Shown here one piece after another: positions 1-11,480 of a DNA stretch of 64,000 bases. A program made the position numbers and the translations under genes. Each line of letters opens with the position of its first letter. Positions within the stretch are counted from its first letter, which is position 1. This stretch comes from Glandiceps talaboti (lineage: Eukaryota > Hemichordata > Enteropneusta > Spengelidae). The notes under the pieces are model-generated. The model was not told the origin of the DNA. It did not search any database and saw only the letters and a program-made list of their open reading frames with translations. Location of the stretch: the NCBI RefSeq assembly GCF_964340395.1, contig NC_135570.1, forward strand, positions 7,697,822 through 7,761,821, read 5' to 3'.

Positions 1-131
1 GTTGTCTCTGGCAGAGATACAGACTAAAGTTGTATTGGTCCAGAACAAAAGAATGATCCAATGTAATCCTTATGTCTCCACTGATTAGATAACACGAACG
101 TGATGACCCAGGATTGAAACATGACCCTTTA
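1..131 (+). repeat. Dispersed SINE-like repeat, copy 1 (cut by window edge)
   Basis: Recognisable by the string ggtccagaacaaaagaat followed by atgtaatccttat, ctccactgat and a final block resembling a tRNA B box (ccaggattgaaac). Diverged copies occur at 4085-4152 (minus), 6447-6545, 31333-31450 and 42815-42945. The ending agatTGAATC in the 42.9 kb copy resembles a T-arm, so a tRNA-derived SINE is possible. The family is seen directly; the tRNA origin is inference. Confidence 0.55.
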
Positions 132-149
132 ATGAGTTAAGTCCTATTC

Positions 150-348
150 AGTGTACCCTCTAAGCCAATTTGATGTGCCACTGACACACACAATTTCTAG
201 TGACGCAATAAAATTTGGTGTTCCCCTATTTCTTACTATGTGGTGATCAGTGTGCACTCTAAGCCAATTTGACGTGCCACTGATGTGCACATTTTCTTGT
301 GACGCACCAAAATTTAATATTCCTCCATCTCTTACTACGTGGTGACTA
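150..348. repeat. Tandem duplication, about 99-bp unit
   Basis: Two copies begin with ctctaagccaatttga (158 and 257), each continuing with a cactga...cacaattt block, tgtgacgca and a cttacta...gtggtga block. A third diverged copy is dispersed at 49325-49455, so the unit is also an interspersed repeat. Confidence 0.6.
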
Positions 349-671
349 ACAAGAAATGCCAGTTTTTCTCATTTTGACTCACAACAACAAAAAATGGCTA
401 TCATTAGAAGGCACACTGCTCCGAATACTGTGTTTTGTTTTGGGTAACCTCTGCAAAAGTGGACCTCAAAAAGAAACTGTTACTTTGGATACAGAGGAAG
501 CAAAATTTCATGTAGTTGAGTAAATATAGGAAACTTTATAAACAATGGAATGACTATGGTATGTTAGTTTGTTAAATGTTGACAGACATGATAAGGCTGG
601 AAGTATACCTACAATAGACTCTATGTATAAACTGTACGAAGTTAGGAATCTACTATCATAGTACAAATGAA

Positions 672-1110
672 TAACATGGTCCATCTGGCAAAACTGTACA
701 CTGGTTTTTATTGAACCCAGTTAGGGATAAACCATTTGATATCGGGGGTGGGGGCTATACAACTATATAACGTGGCCCATCTGGCAAAACTATACACTGG
801 TTTTAGTGAACTCAGCTCTAAGGGTTATACCATTTGAGATCTGGGAGGGAGGCTATCCCATACTGATATTGTGATAGATAACACCTTACATGACCCATCT
901 GGTGAAAGTGCACAGTAGTTTCTTAGAAATGACGGAATAATCATTGATATCTTACAGGAAGTTATTCCAGTACCAGTACCACTAAACAACACGGTCCATC
1001 TGGCAAAACTACACACACTGCATTTATTGAACTCAGGGATAAACCATTTGACATCTCTGGGAGGGGTGTACCCCAGTACGGATAAATAACACAACCCATC
1101 TGGCAAAACT
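672..1110. repeat. Minisatellite, about 5 diverged copies of 95-120 bp
   Basis: The anchor catctggcaaaact (or a close variant) recurs near 685, 781, 899, 1000 and 1100. Most copies are followed by acactggttt, gaactcag and ataccatttga. The 115-codon frame on the minus strand here is repeat-encoded and is not a gene. Confidence 0.7.
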
Positions 1111-1924
1111 AATAACATAGTCCCTAAAAAGTTGCAAATCACAGACATTATTGATTGATCAAAAATGATCAATTTCTAAACTCGGAAGCTTTTTTTCACA
1201 AAACTATGTACTGATATTATCCTGTTGGTATGGTTACTGTTACATAGTTGAGTTGTTCAGGAATACAGTCTAGATCAATACTCACGACAGACAGTAGCTT
1301 TTTCTAAAGATATCATTATTTACAATTGCTACAAGTTTTGATAATATGCAAGTAGACTGATAACCTTCTTGGTCCTATACACAATAATAAAGATACTGCT
1401 TATCAAATAGTGATAAAATACTTGGTTTGAAATTTTCAGTGTGTTCATCGGTGGATTTTGCTGAACTTAGATATTGAATGTTCAAATAAATCTGTGACGA
1501 ATTCTCGGTACCTACAATAGCTTTTTACCTCATGCTAGAGGGTTAAAATGAACAAGAAGGTTGACTTATTCTCACATGTGCCTATAGCAATGCATGTGAA
1601 GCACATAGAGCGGAAGTTGTGGTGTCGACCAAGAAATTGAATGTTCATAATTTTATGTGTCTTGGCAGTAAAAATATTTCAGGTACTGAGAATTTCTTCC
1701 CAAATGCCAAACTTTAACTAATCTTAGAGACAGGAGTTAAGATAAAAGAAGGTACATCAAAAGATAGCTTTCCAGGACTTTTCTTAGACCACCTATCCCA
1801 ATTTGTTCCACATTAAATGCCTACTACATAATCAAGAATAAATTCTAAAATGTTTTCATCATCTTGTATTACATACATAGTTCAATACACCAGAATAAAG
1901 ATTGTTCCCTTCATTCTCTGTAGG
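1111..1924. other. Non-coding stretch without recognised features
   Basis: AT-rich DNA with no open frame of note, no convincing splice sites and no obvious repeat. If the candidate exon at 1925-1990 is real, part of this would be its 3' UTR and downstream flank on the minus strand. Confidence 0.4.
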
Positions 1925-1990
1925 TTAGGTAGGAGCAGGAGGTGTTTTCGTACACCACCATGATTCCACATCTTGTCCAGCCTTCAAAGC
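1925..1990 (-). CDS. Candidate terminal exon, possibly C-terminus of the membrane collagen (weak)
   Basis: On the minus strand a TTTGTGATAG acceptor precedes a short open block. In phase 0 it reads ALKAGQDVESWWCTKTPPAPT and stops at 1925-1927. In phase 1, which would suit Gly-starting collagen exons, it reads GFEGWTRCG onward through further Cys residues and stops slightly beyond. MACIT collagens end in a short Cys- and Trp-containing non-collagenous tail, so either reading could be the end of the gene starting at 24023. That link is inference: no connecting exons are proven and the exon may be spurious. Confidence 0.2.
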   Translation of the reverse strand, partial: ALKAGQDVESWWCTKTPPAPT

Positions 1991-2751
1991 CTATCACAAA
2001 CAGTAATAAATTAGTAGTACTATTAGTAGCAGCTCAGTTTAACCTCTGTACTTGAAAATCTGACGGTCACATTGAGAATTAAACAAATCAAAGTTTATTG
2101 TTCTAAAAGGCATGCTGTTCCAAATGTTTGTATCAGTATCTAACCTACACATTTTTCATTGAAATACTCAGCAAGAGATGCTATATGCTGCAATGACTCT
2201 CATTTTCCTTTGAGGTTAAAAATTGATTACTGCAACTTGGCTGGTTTTTTTTAGCAACTGCTAGCAAGGCACACTTTTCCAAGCCTAACCAATCAAACAG
2301 ACCTTCACCCAGAGTTCAGAGACTTAGCTATCTGATTTGACAATGGTATGTTGGCCAGTAAAACAGCAAAAGTGTGAGGACTTAGGTTGAGAAAGAAGGG
2401 ATAATACTGAAATGCTATCATCCGCAAAGAATATCTTCTTTCCGAATTGTTGTTGACCAACTGAAGCAGGTCACATACTCCATCGACTAAAAAGCTAAAT
2501 GTTAATTCACACTGTTTGTGTTCTATACTTGAATAATATATAACTTGACATCTTGTATACTTCTAAAACTCAGCTGATGGGTATTTTCGGTCAGCTTTGA
2601 AGTCACTCAAGCTTACTAATTCAATTCCCCCACATAATGACAAACATCTGAAGTATCTATACTACAGTCTGTACAACCAAGCACTACAAACTAACGATAG
2701 TTTCATGTCTAGTGGTGCAACTATAGATCACTAACATTTGAACTGACTCGC

Positions 2752-2852
2752 ACAGGTTATAACATACAAGCAGTTCAAAGTTTTTCAATGAGCTTTCGAT
2801 ATCTTGGTTGACAATCCTCTTTGAACTGCTTGTATATTATAAACCTGTGGAC
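2752..2852. repeat. Short hairpin element
   Basis: The left arm (acaggttataacatacaag, then cagttcaaag) pairs with the right arm (ctttgaactgcttgtatat, then tataaacctgt). The stem is about 29 bp around a loop of about 45 bases. It resembles the core of a foldback MITE. No coding content. Confidence 0.7.
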
Positions 2853-2984
2853 GTCATTTGATCCCCCAAGCTGATGAACATTTTTGTGGCTCTGACGTAC
2901 TTGTAGATCTGTGAAACCAAGAACTAGAAACTAATGGTTATTTCACAGAATGTGTCAATAGACCATTCACATTGAACTACTTAC

Positions 2985-3306
2985 AATGAAAATCATGAAA
3001 CCTGACACAAAACATGGTCTGTCTCTACAAAAATTCACTAACACTGCTACATTTTATCGCCTGGCTCAAAAAAATTCTTACCAAAAGAGCTACATTTTAT
3101 CATCTGGCTCAAAATTTTTTACCAAAAGTGCTACATTTCATCATCTGGCTCAAAAAAAATCTTACCGACAGAGATATTTGTTGAGCCAGACGATAAAATC
3201 AAGCACTGTTAGTAAGATTTTGTTGAGCCAGATGATAAAATGTAGCAGTATTAGTAAAACTTTTGTCTTGCAAGATGACATTTTGTTTCAGGTCTCATGA
3301 TTTTCA
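2985..3306. repeat. Foldback (palindromic) element
   Basis: Outer arms tgaaaatcatgaaacctga (left) and tcaggtctcatgattttca (right) are near-perfect inverted copies. Inside, a block containing ctacattttatc and ctggctcaaaa is repeated directly on the left and inverted on the right (ttgagccagatgataaaatg). The 104-codon plus-strand frame here is a by-product of the palindrome and not a gene. Confidence 0.75.
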
Positions 3307-4299
3307 TTTTAAACCCTTGTTTCAGATCTAGCCATATTGACCATGAACAGAACATCTCTAAGAAGACTTACAAAAATGAATATTCATGAAATCTGAACAA
3401 GTGAAATTTTCTATTCCAACGATCCAAAAAAGTTTGGGAAATGAATCCAAAATTATCATCCACACCTTGTCAGCATCGTAAGGAGTATACTATAATGTTT
3501 CTGATTTGCGCCAAAGTGTTTTTTTTCACTTCGTGAGTACAATGTTTTATTTTATCTCTGACTCATCCTAGAGTTGACAGCTTTAAGTAGATACACTGTA
3601 CATAGTAGTAGTAGTAGTAGTAGCAAGGCACATTTTCCATGCCAAGCTGGTATTCTACCCTCTTGAAATGATGTCAGAACTGACCTTGCAGAATGTGACT
3701 TTCACATCTATGTCTCGTATGACAGGCAATATTTTGTCAACTGGCAGCTATCTATAGCTCACCACATTCCACATTTTTACAAAAAAATAAACTTACAAGC
3801 AACGCCGTATGGTTTCTTGGATGAATAAATGGCCATATTGAAAAATTACGTATCAACTTTTTAGATGTCGAAAGACATTCCTTCCGACTGCTCATTCATG
3901 TTTTCATGTTGTTTCTACAATTTCATAAATGTCAAACATTTCTAATGGCTTTCAACTCAATTTCAAAATGTCATATTTCATTTGTTCAGTTCATATCACA
4001 GGTTAAAAGCATACATTGTAACTTTTTTTACTTTACATTCCTTGAAGGACTATGTTTCAATCCCATGTCATTGCATTAGTGTTATCATTATAAGGATTAC
4101 ATGGTCCGATCATTCTTTGTGGACCAAATTTTTCTATAGCTGTGCCACATAAACAAGTTGCTAGCCCAGTGCCAGCCTGATGTTAACCAATATCTTGTTT
4201 TTTATATCAAACCCATACATAATTCCTCAAGGTCTGGCCTCCCTACGAATCAATCTACATTTTCTGTAGTTGGACTGAGCTTTGAAAAAATGACATTAA
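3307..4299. other. Non-coding stretch with one minus-strand SINE-like copy
   Basis: AT-rich, with no gene seen. It holds a short (agt)n run near 3606-3622. The inverted partner of the repeat at 1-131 is at about 4085-4152 (aaggattacatggtcc, a gatcattctttgtggacc block, then ttctatagctgtg). The rest shows no recognisable structure. Confidence 0.5.
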
Positions 4300-4545
4300 T
4301 AGGAATTACACTGAGTTAGCCTGGTGCATGTATTAAATCCTTTCAGTTGCTAACACAAGCTTGTAAAGTGTTAGTACGGAGCTAGCCTGGTGTTAATTTA
4401 GAGTTGGTGTAGGTATTAACCCTTCTAGTTACTAACACATGCTGGTGAGGTGTTAGTACCATCCTAGTGTTAGCACGGAGCTAGCCAGGTGTTAACTTTG
4501 GGTAGAGGCAGGTATTAACCCTTTCAGTTGCAAATGCCTGCTGGT
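4300..4545. repeat. Tandem repeat, about 115-bp unit, 2-3 diverged copies
   Basis: Blocks gagctagcctggtgttaa, ggtattaacccttt, agttactaacac and ggtgttagtac recur in order. Copies are diverged and partly truncated. No coding signal. Confidence 0.6.
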
Positions 4546-5159
4546 CGATTCGTCATCAGTACTGTGTATGTTCCTTGTTTACGTTCATGGTGGTCTAAAC
4601 AATTCAATTGTTTACAGACATGACCATAAACAATAGATATGAGTGTATGTTATTGAAGATGCAAGATTCCATAATCAATGAATCAGCTTATTGATTACAA
4701 AAAAAAACTATTAAGATTGTGAAAGTACCACACCCATTGGGTGCTAAAAACATAAATACAACCACTTTATAACAATAGCTGGATTATTTCAGTAAAACAA
4801 CTGTAACCATTGATCTGAAAGCTGAAAGTAAGAGCAACGTTTTGTAAAGATTTGCTGTAAAAAATTGACGCAAATTGTCGATTTTGGATTTTCTTCACTG
4901 CAAGGGTGTTGTTCTCAAAGTCGCGCTGACCCCATACAAACTTACAGGCATACAATCATATGGGAAGCTAACTGAATAATTATCTTTTCAAGTTCTGCTA
5001 TTTATTGATCACTTTGTGGTTGTTGAGAAAATCAGCTTACTTGGTTTTATGCACATTTAATATTTATATGTATTACATTGTGTATTTAATCTGGGATTCA
5101 GCCAAGTGAAAAACTTCAAATAGAATTTTCTATTGATTTCCTCTGGGCCAACAAACTAC

Positions 5160-5242
5160 CACCTCTATAAATCTGGTAGTCTAGATGTAATGTTAGTGGT
5201 CATAAGTGCTGTGGACTACTGCTAATTTGGTACGCTACATCT
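5160..5242. repeat. 54-bp minisatellite, left fragment
   Basis: Carries tggtagtctagatgtaatg and ctgtggactactgctaattt, the same unit that resumes at 6066-6150 after the inserted element. The same unit, inverted, forms the array at 13020-13445. Confidence 0.7.
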
Positions 5243-6071
5243 CAGACCACTATAGAGAACAGACTAGAAACACTTATTGTATTAGGTGTCAATGGGGGCT
5301 TTTCATCCCTCTTTCTACTGTCATGGTCACCCTTCAAGCATGCCTTTTGTTTTAAACGCTCTCCGAAGATTGTCGAACATTGTGCAAAACGATACTTCGG
5401 GTCTTTACGGGGTTTTTTTTGCAATTGACTCGAAGAGTTCCTATCGGAAAAGACCAAAGGTTAGTAAGTGTAGTCTATGACCAGAAACGAAGCTTCAGAA
5501 TTAAAATCACTGCAGTTTCAGATGAGTTATGCTCTGTTGAAGTTGCAACCTATATTTATAAATATATATTAAGTGATTTTTTAAGAGGATTTTGACACAG
5601 GAATTCAAATATTGTGAGATTATTTGGGGGTTTTCCTCAGATAAGTCAAAACGTGCTTTATCGAATCGCCAATCGCTGCACCACTGTACACATGCTACTT
5701 TTTGCAGAAAGTTCCTTTGAAAAATGGATACTACTGTAGGCCAGGGATTAGAATAAACTGCACTTCAACTCTCTTACCCTTGCTTGTAGTCCATTAATTT
5801 TTTCCTTTACCGTTTGATCGGTCATGCATCAGAATGGAAAAAAAGTTCTAAAACAGAAGAAAAAGCCCTCAAAATCACATCAAACGCTACAATTATTGCA
5901 GCTACTCTGGTTCAAATATCACATTACTTTACGTGATCAAATGTAACACCGCGACTTCGTACATAAACAACGGCCCTAATTAGGATTAAAAGATTACCGC
6001 TAAAGCAAATAAGTGACATCTTTACATCAAGGGAAAAGCCGCATTTCTAATCTGTTCTCTATAGTAGTCTG
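5243..6071. mobile_element. DNA-transposon-like element with 28-bp terminal inverted repeats
   Basis: The left end 5243-5270 (cagaccactatagagaacag, then actagaaa) and the right end 6044-6071 are inverted copies matching at about 26 of 28 positions. The 829-bp element lies inside the 54-bp minisatellite, which continues on both sides in the same orientation, so this looks like an insertion. No transposase is recognisable, so it would be a non-autonomous element. On the minus strand the interior has a short ATG block with a good donor (5785-5820) and a longer open block (5242-5470). Superfamily and target duplication are not clear. Confidence 0.55.
5785..5820 (-). other. Possible small coding block inside the TIR element
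   Basis: The minus strand reads MTDQTVKEKINGLQAR followed at once by a strong GTAAGAG donor. A downstream acceptor (TTTTCCGATAG, near 5448) could join it in phase 0 to ELFESIAKKTP and a stop. A second frame there is open for about 65 codons to 5242 but needs a phase that the donor does not supply. I recognise no family. It could be a captured host fragment or chance. Confidence 0.15.
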
Positions 6072-6150
6072 TGTGTCCTGGACTACTACTAATTTGGTAG
6101 TCTAGATACAATGTTAGTTGTCTATGTCTCCTGGACTACTGCTAAATTGG
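6072..6150. repeat. 54-bp minisatellite, right fragment
   Basis: Continues the unit seen left of 5243 with cctggactactactaatttg, tagtctagatacaatgttag and tctcctggactactgctaa. It confirms that 5243-6071 interrupts an array. Confidence 0.7.
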
Positions 6151-6446
6151 AACCCTGATCATTTGTAATATCTTAATAAAGTTTCTTGGCATAATTTTGT
6201 AATAAAATGCATTTCATATAATTGATCTGGTTAATTTGGTTCAAAATTGGTTTCTGTTCCACGACAAAACTGAGAATTAATTCAATTTTGTAGTTTTTTG
6301 TCAGTTTTGAACCAATTTACTTTGAATCAGTTCAAACCATCCCTTTTGTGATTCAACTAAATCAGTTCAAACAAGTCTAAGTACATATGGGGATAAGATA
6401 ACCAACATTGATTCGATTTTGAACCGATTCTAAATTCCACATCACA

Positions 6447-6545
6447 GGAACAGGCGCTACAGATCTGACATGTACTAATCCTGGTGGCTCCACTGATAAG
6501 ACAACACAAATGCTAGAACCTGGGATCAAATCCATGACCCGAACT
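6447..6545 (+). repeat. SINE-like dispersed repeat, diverged copy
   Basis: Contains gtggctccactgataagac, aacacaaatgctagaacctg and ggatcaaatccatgaccc, the 3' half of the family at 1-131. No coding content. Confidence 0.5.
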
Positions 6546-7109
6546 GTCTGTGACTAATTCTACAAGAACACATGCATAAAATGAATACAAAGATGACATG
6601 GAGAATTTCAAAAAAAGCCTGTGGCAATAAGAATGGTCATTTAATTACACCAAATTCAACCCTAAACATGTTTCATGGAGGTCTGTTTGTTTGAAAAAGT
6701 ACAGCCTAGACATCAATATTAGAATACAGATTCCACTAATCCAAATAAGCCCTTGTGTAATAAGCCGGTCGACAGCAACTTACAGAACCGACATGGAAAA
6801 CTAGAAAGGACTATACAATACCAAAACAGATATAATGTGAAGTCTTTAAAAACATTTGCTCAGATTTGTTGGAAAAAAATGGAAAATAATGACCATGTGT
6901 ACAGTTTGTAATAATTTTGATAACAAACTATAGTTGCTCAAAACCGTCTGTTTTGACTATCAAGTATCATTGTCTGTACTAATCACCACTTCTAATATAG
7001 TTGCATATGATTTGCAATCAGTTACCGTTAACCTTGAGTTGACGTTTTTGGCCCAGTATTGGAGAGAAGTACTATGTATCTAATAATACCTTGGCTATAC
7101 TACACTTAC

Positions 7110-7385
7110 AGTAATTTTCCTAAGGTTTAGGAATCCCAACAACAGAGATTGGGAATCAGCTAAGACTTGCATAGATTTCTATACATTGTACCATCATTTT
7201 GGTCAGGAACTCAGGTAACAGAAGGGAAATCAGCTAAAACTTGCATATATTATACTAAAACTTCGGTGTGGAACCCTGGTAACAGAGGGGGAATCTGGTA
7301 AAACTTGCATAGATTGTTGTACTTTGTACCATAATTTTGCTGGTAAAACTAGTATAGATTTTGATAAAACGTACCATAATAAACA
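7110..7385. repeat. Degenerate tandem repeat, about 80-bp unit
   Basis: Phrases aactcaggtaacagaaggg, aatcagctaaaacttgcat, agattgttgtactttgtacc and ataattttg recur about 3-4 times. Similar wording occurs at 34040-34080 and 36480-36560 flanking the glycosyltransferase exon, so the family is dispersed. Confidence 0.5.
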
Positions 7386-7439
7386 GAGAAGTTGAAAACA
7401 GACTCAGAGAGAAGCAAGAAGTATAGAATTAATTTGAAA

Positions 7440-8000
7440 GAAGTACTGCTTGTAGAACTAGGCTATATACTGTATACAGAGAAGCACTTGTACAACTTGG
7501 CTATATACCAAGAAATATCGGAACTTCGCAATATATACAGAAATTCTATGACTTGGCTACATACCCAGAAGTACTAGAATTTGGCTACATACCCAGAAGT
7601 ACTACAACTTGGCTACATACCCAGAAGTACTACAACTTGGCTACATACCCAGAAGTACTAGAACTCTGGCTACATAGCCAGAAATACTAGAATTTGGCTA
7701 CATACCCAGAAGTATAGAATTTGGCTACTTACCCAGAAGTACTAGTACTAGAACTTGGCTACATAGCCAGAAATACTAGAATTTGGCTACATACCTAGAA
7801 GTATAGAATTTGGCTACTTACCCAGAAGTACTAGAACTTGGCTACATACCCAGAAGTCCTAGAATTTGGCTACATACCCAGAAGTCCTAGAATTTGGCTA
7901 CATACCCAGAAGTACTAGAATTTGGCTATATACCCAGAAGTACTAGAACTTGGTTACATTCCTAGAAGTACTAGAACTTTTCTACATACCCAGAAATTCT
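7440..8000. repeat. 28-bp minisatellite, about 20 copies
   Basis: The unit is agaatttggctacatacccagaagtact (28 bp), written here as agaatttggctacatac plus ccagaagtact. Copies are near-identical between 7560 and 7960 and diverge towards both ends; some units lack part of the sequence. Non-coding. Confidence 0.85.
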
Positions 8001-8345
8001 ATAACTTGCCTATATACTATTAGATAAGTACTACACACTATAAGTTCTAAAACTTGGCTTTGAAACTGAGAAGTACTAGATGCATCCATCTGATTTGAGA
8101 AAAGTAGGTTTTTGTAGTACTAGATAGAGTTTGGCTATACACAGAGAATTCCAAAGACACAGACTAGGCGACAAACACTAGATGCTGCTTGCATAGATTT
8201 GATTTCACCATCACATATTGTAGACACATGGCAACGTCTACGTACACATGTACCGTTGATAATTTTAGCTTTCTGTTACTAGATTACATTCTGCAGTGTG
8301 TATTTTAGCTTTGTTTGGTAGTTTCAAAAAAGCCTTGCTTCTAAC

Positions 8346-8378
8346 CTCTGTTTGAATCCTCCGTCCCTGAGGCTGCAC
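8346..8378 (-). CDS. Candidate 33-bp internal exon (weak)
   Basis: On the minus strand a 33-bp block lies between a TTATTTTGGTTTAG acceptor and an AGAG/GTTAG donor. Its length is a multiple of three. Read in phase 1 it would continue the Gly codon left open by the collagen exon at 23562-23652 (G-A-A-S-G-T-E-D-S-N-R-G), but it is not a strict Gly-X-Y repeat. It is listed only because position, strand, phase and splice sites agree. Confidence 0.15.
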
Positions 8379-8559
8379 CTAAACCAAAATAACTGCTTAT
8401 TAAGGATGCCAGTAATTACATAAACAAGACTGAGATTCCTTTCAAATACCAAAGTTTCACTGCGATGGAAAAGATACTCTTCTCGCCAGACTTTTCACCA
8501 CAGTTGCCCCTGTATATATTTGAGACATTCACATACCTCAACCATTAACTTTGCTGTTC

Positions 8560-9185
8560 TGCTTACGTCAAACTGGTCCCGCTTGCAAACAGAGTAAGCC
8601 GGGACTAGACTGTGACATTGTCCCTTTATCATACACCATCCTGCGAAAACCTATGTACCATACTAACAAGCTTATTCCAATCCTAGCATGCCAGCTAGCA
8701 CGGTACTGGCATGTGAAAACAAACAAAATATCAGGTCCAATGGTCAAATATTTGACTATCTACTCATTGGTGACAAAAGTCCCCAATTCTGATGTCCAAG
8801 AATCTCAAAATCGAAACTTTTATAATTTCAAACCTCCCTCCTTATGTACATAAGCATTCAAGCCATATTGGCTACATTGTTGAGCATACAAGAGTTGGTT
8901 AAGAAGGAACATTTGAACTCTGGCAGTGTTTGAAATTATGAAAATTTCCGATTCCGTGACTTTTGGTCATCCAAGCGGAGGATATGTTGTAGTCAAAGAG
9001 ATGTCAAATGAGTACACAGTCGATCAAATGCTAAATTTGACTGCTGGGCTGGCTGTTTCTTTAGTTACTGGCATTTCTCGTAAGTTCTACTTTCATGCCT
9101 AGCTCTTCGCAGGACAGAGACAGAAAGGACAATGTTAGAACCGAGTCTGGACTTACTCCGTCTACAAGCAAGACTAACATCAGAC
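8560..9185. repeat. Long, diverged foldback element (about 625 bp)
   Basis: Left-arm blocks (cttgcaaacagagtaagcc, gacattgtcccttt, catcctgcgaa, ataatttcaaac) reappear inverted and in reverse order on the right (gtttgaaattatg, ttcgcaggacagag, aaaggacaatgtt, cttactccgtctacaagcaag). The loop is about 8832-8927. Open frames of 100 and 68 codons here are by-products. No transposase is recognised. Confidence 0.65.
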
Positions 9186-9819
9186 AGATTCTAAAGGAGC
9201 TTTGCTTTACACACCAAGTTTGCTACAACTATACATTCCATTGTATACTGTTCTTTTATAGAAAATGTCTGTACTTTGAAATCATGAATTTCACTTTCTG
9301 AAGTAGACCCAACCCCATCAAAAGTGCATATAAACGTTGTCATATGTATGTATTGTTGACTTTGGAAAACCCATGGGTAGGATAGATTTCATGCTGGGTA
9401 GATTTTGACCCTTTCAAACATGCTTTATCTAACTTACTAATACTTCAACTGAAATATCCTGAAGACTACCTCAAGAAACATAAAATTGTTCTGCCACGAA
9501 TTTTTTGAATAAAATTCCTTTAATTAAAAGAACAATGTTTCAATCCAAGTTATCACATTAGTGTTCTACGAGATCATTCTCGTGTTCTGTCTCGACTATT
9601 AGTTCTTCCAAACAACTGGTTTTCTAGTCTAGTTACTATACATGTTATCATTTTCACTTTCTACAATTTTTTTACCTCTCTCCACATATAGTCAAATGGA
9701 CAAATTTGCCAAAAACTCCTGCTGTGGAAGGGATGAACAGCACGTCAGTAGTAATCCATCATACAGTTTTTTCTAGTCTAGTTACTATCCATGTATTACA
9801 TGTAATCATTTTCATTTTC

Positions 9820-9834
<15 letters not shown>

Positions 9835-9892
<58 letters not shown>

Positions 9893-9921
9893 CCTCCCTC
9901 CCTCCCTCCCTCCCTCCCTCC

Positions 9922-10020
<99 letters not shown>
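9835..10020. repeat. (CT)n microsatellite with internal (CCCT)n block
   Basis: Pure CT runs on both sides of a CCCT block at about 9888-9921. Both strands are open in several frames and give Ser-Leu or Arg-Glu repeats that are not proteins. Confidence 0.97.
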
Positions 10021-10849
10021 CATCACACACTGACTGCAAGTTGTAATTGATTACTTCATTCAGTTAATGACAAACTCAACCTCCAGTTTGAAAGTAAGTG
10101 TCGTGAGGACGCGATAACGTCATCATATTTATATTAGGCCTTTCAACTTTTATCCTAAAGATTCACCTTTTTACACAACTTTCAAATATCAAAGACTGCA
10201 TAAACTTGCCTAGAACAACTTTTCATACATACATTAATCAATATCTGATAGAAAAACCAATCAGAGAATGTTTTCATTTCTCAGCGGATACTCCTGTTTT
10301 CCATCATCAAGTTGTTGATCAATTTGACCCTTAACCTCATTGACGTAATTATACAATGTATACTCATAAAATTACGTCCTAGAATAATGGACAAATTTAT
10401 CATACATGTACTATGCTATGCCAGACACCAATAAGACACATGAGGAACGTGAGAACAAGCTAACATTTCAGCACGCTACTGTCAAACCAACTCTCATACA
10501 GCCAGATATTACATGGGTTTCATTAGGACAGATGTATTATGTATCAGGAAATAGACACAGAGAGACAAATAGTGCCGTATATCATCCACATATATATGGT
10601 GTTAATAGTATTGATAAATTGCTATATGATTTGGGGTCACTAATTTTACATTTAATTCAACCCTAACCGGATACTCTTAATCTTTTTTTGATTTGAGGGT
10701 ACACATACCAAATAACTTGTACTGTGCCGGGCTGTGGTATACATTTACAAACCCCTGCAGAACCTTAGGAGGATATAACAACTGTATAATGACTATCTAT
10801 TCTATTGAACAAGTGTTTAAAAAAATTACAGTAAAAACCAGCCACAATG
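10021..10849. other. Non-coding stretch
   Basis: AT-rich with two short open frames (10406-10666 and 10693-10884) that show no known motif, no paired splice sites and no coding-like composition. No repeat recognised before the minisatellite that follows. Confidence 0.4.
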
Positions 10850-11480
10850 TTGTCATGAAGAGTGAAGCCACAATGTCTTCATGAAATATGACAGTGATTA
10901 TTATAATGCCATTATAAAATGTCAAGTGACAGTCACAATGCCATCATGATTATGAGTGAGAGCTACGTCATCATGAAGTGACAGTGACAATGCCATCACA
11001 ATGCCATCATGGAGTGACAGCCACAATGCCATCATGAAGAGTGACAGTGACAGCCACAATGCCATCATGAAGAGTGACAATGACAGCCACAATGCCATCA
11101 TAAAGTGAGTGACAGCCACAATGCCATCATGACGAGACACTGACAGCCACAATGCCATCAGGAAGAAAGTGACAGCCACAATGCCATCACGAAGTATGAC
11201 AACAGCCACAATGCTATCATGATATATGACAGCCACAATGCCATCATAAAATGAGTGACATTGCATCATAATGCCATAATGAAAAGACAGTGACAGCCAC
11301 AATGCCGTCATACTATATAACAGTGACAGCCACAATGCCATCACACTGTATAACAGTGACAGCCACAATGCCATCACACTGTATAACAGTGACAGCCACA
11401 ATGCCTTCATACTGTATAACAGTGACAGCCACAATGCCTTCATACTGTATAACAGTGACAGCAATAATGCTATCATCTCA
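10850..11480. repeat. Minisatellite of about 25-30 bp (agtgacagccacaatgccatcatga type)
   Basis: About 20 diverged copies of gtgacagccacaatgccatc followed by a variable 5-10 bp spacer (atgaaga, acactgtataaca). Because the period is often a multiple of three, the minus strand shows a 200-codon frame rich in ALWLSLLYSM. It is repeat-encoded, with no support as a protein. Confidence 0.85.

Noticed and set aside
9706-10050. Ser-Leu and Arg-Glu rich frames
   Set aside because: Pure CT/CCCT simple sequence.
672-11480. CRISPR-like arrays among the tandem repeats
   Set aside because: The repeats are contiguous tandem units without unique spacers, in a eukaryotic genome.
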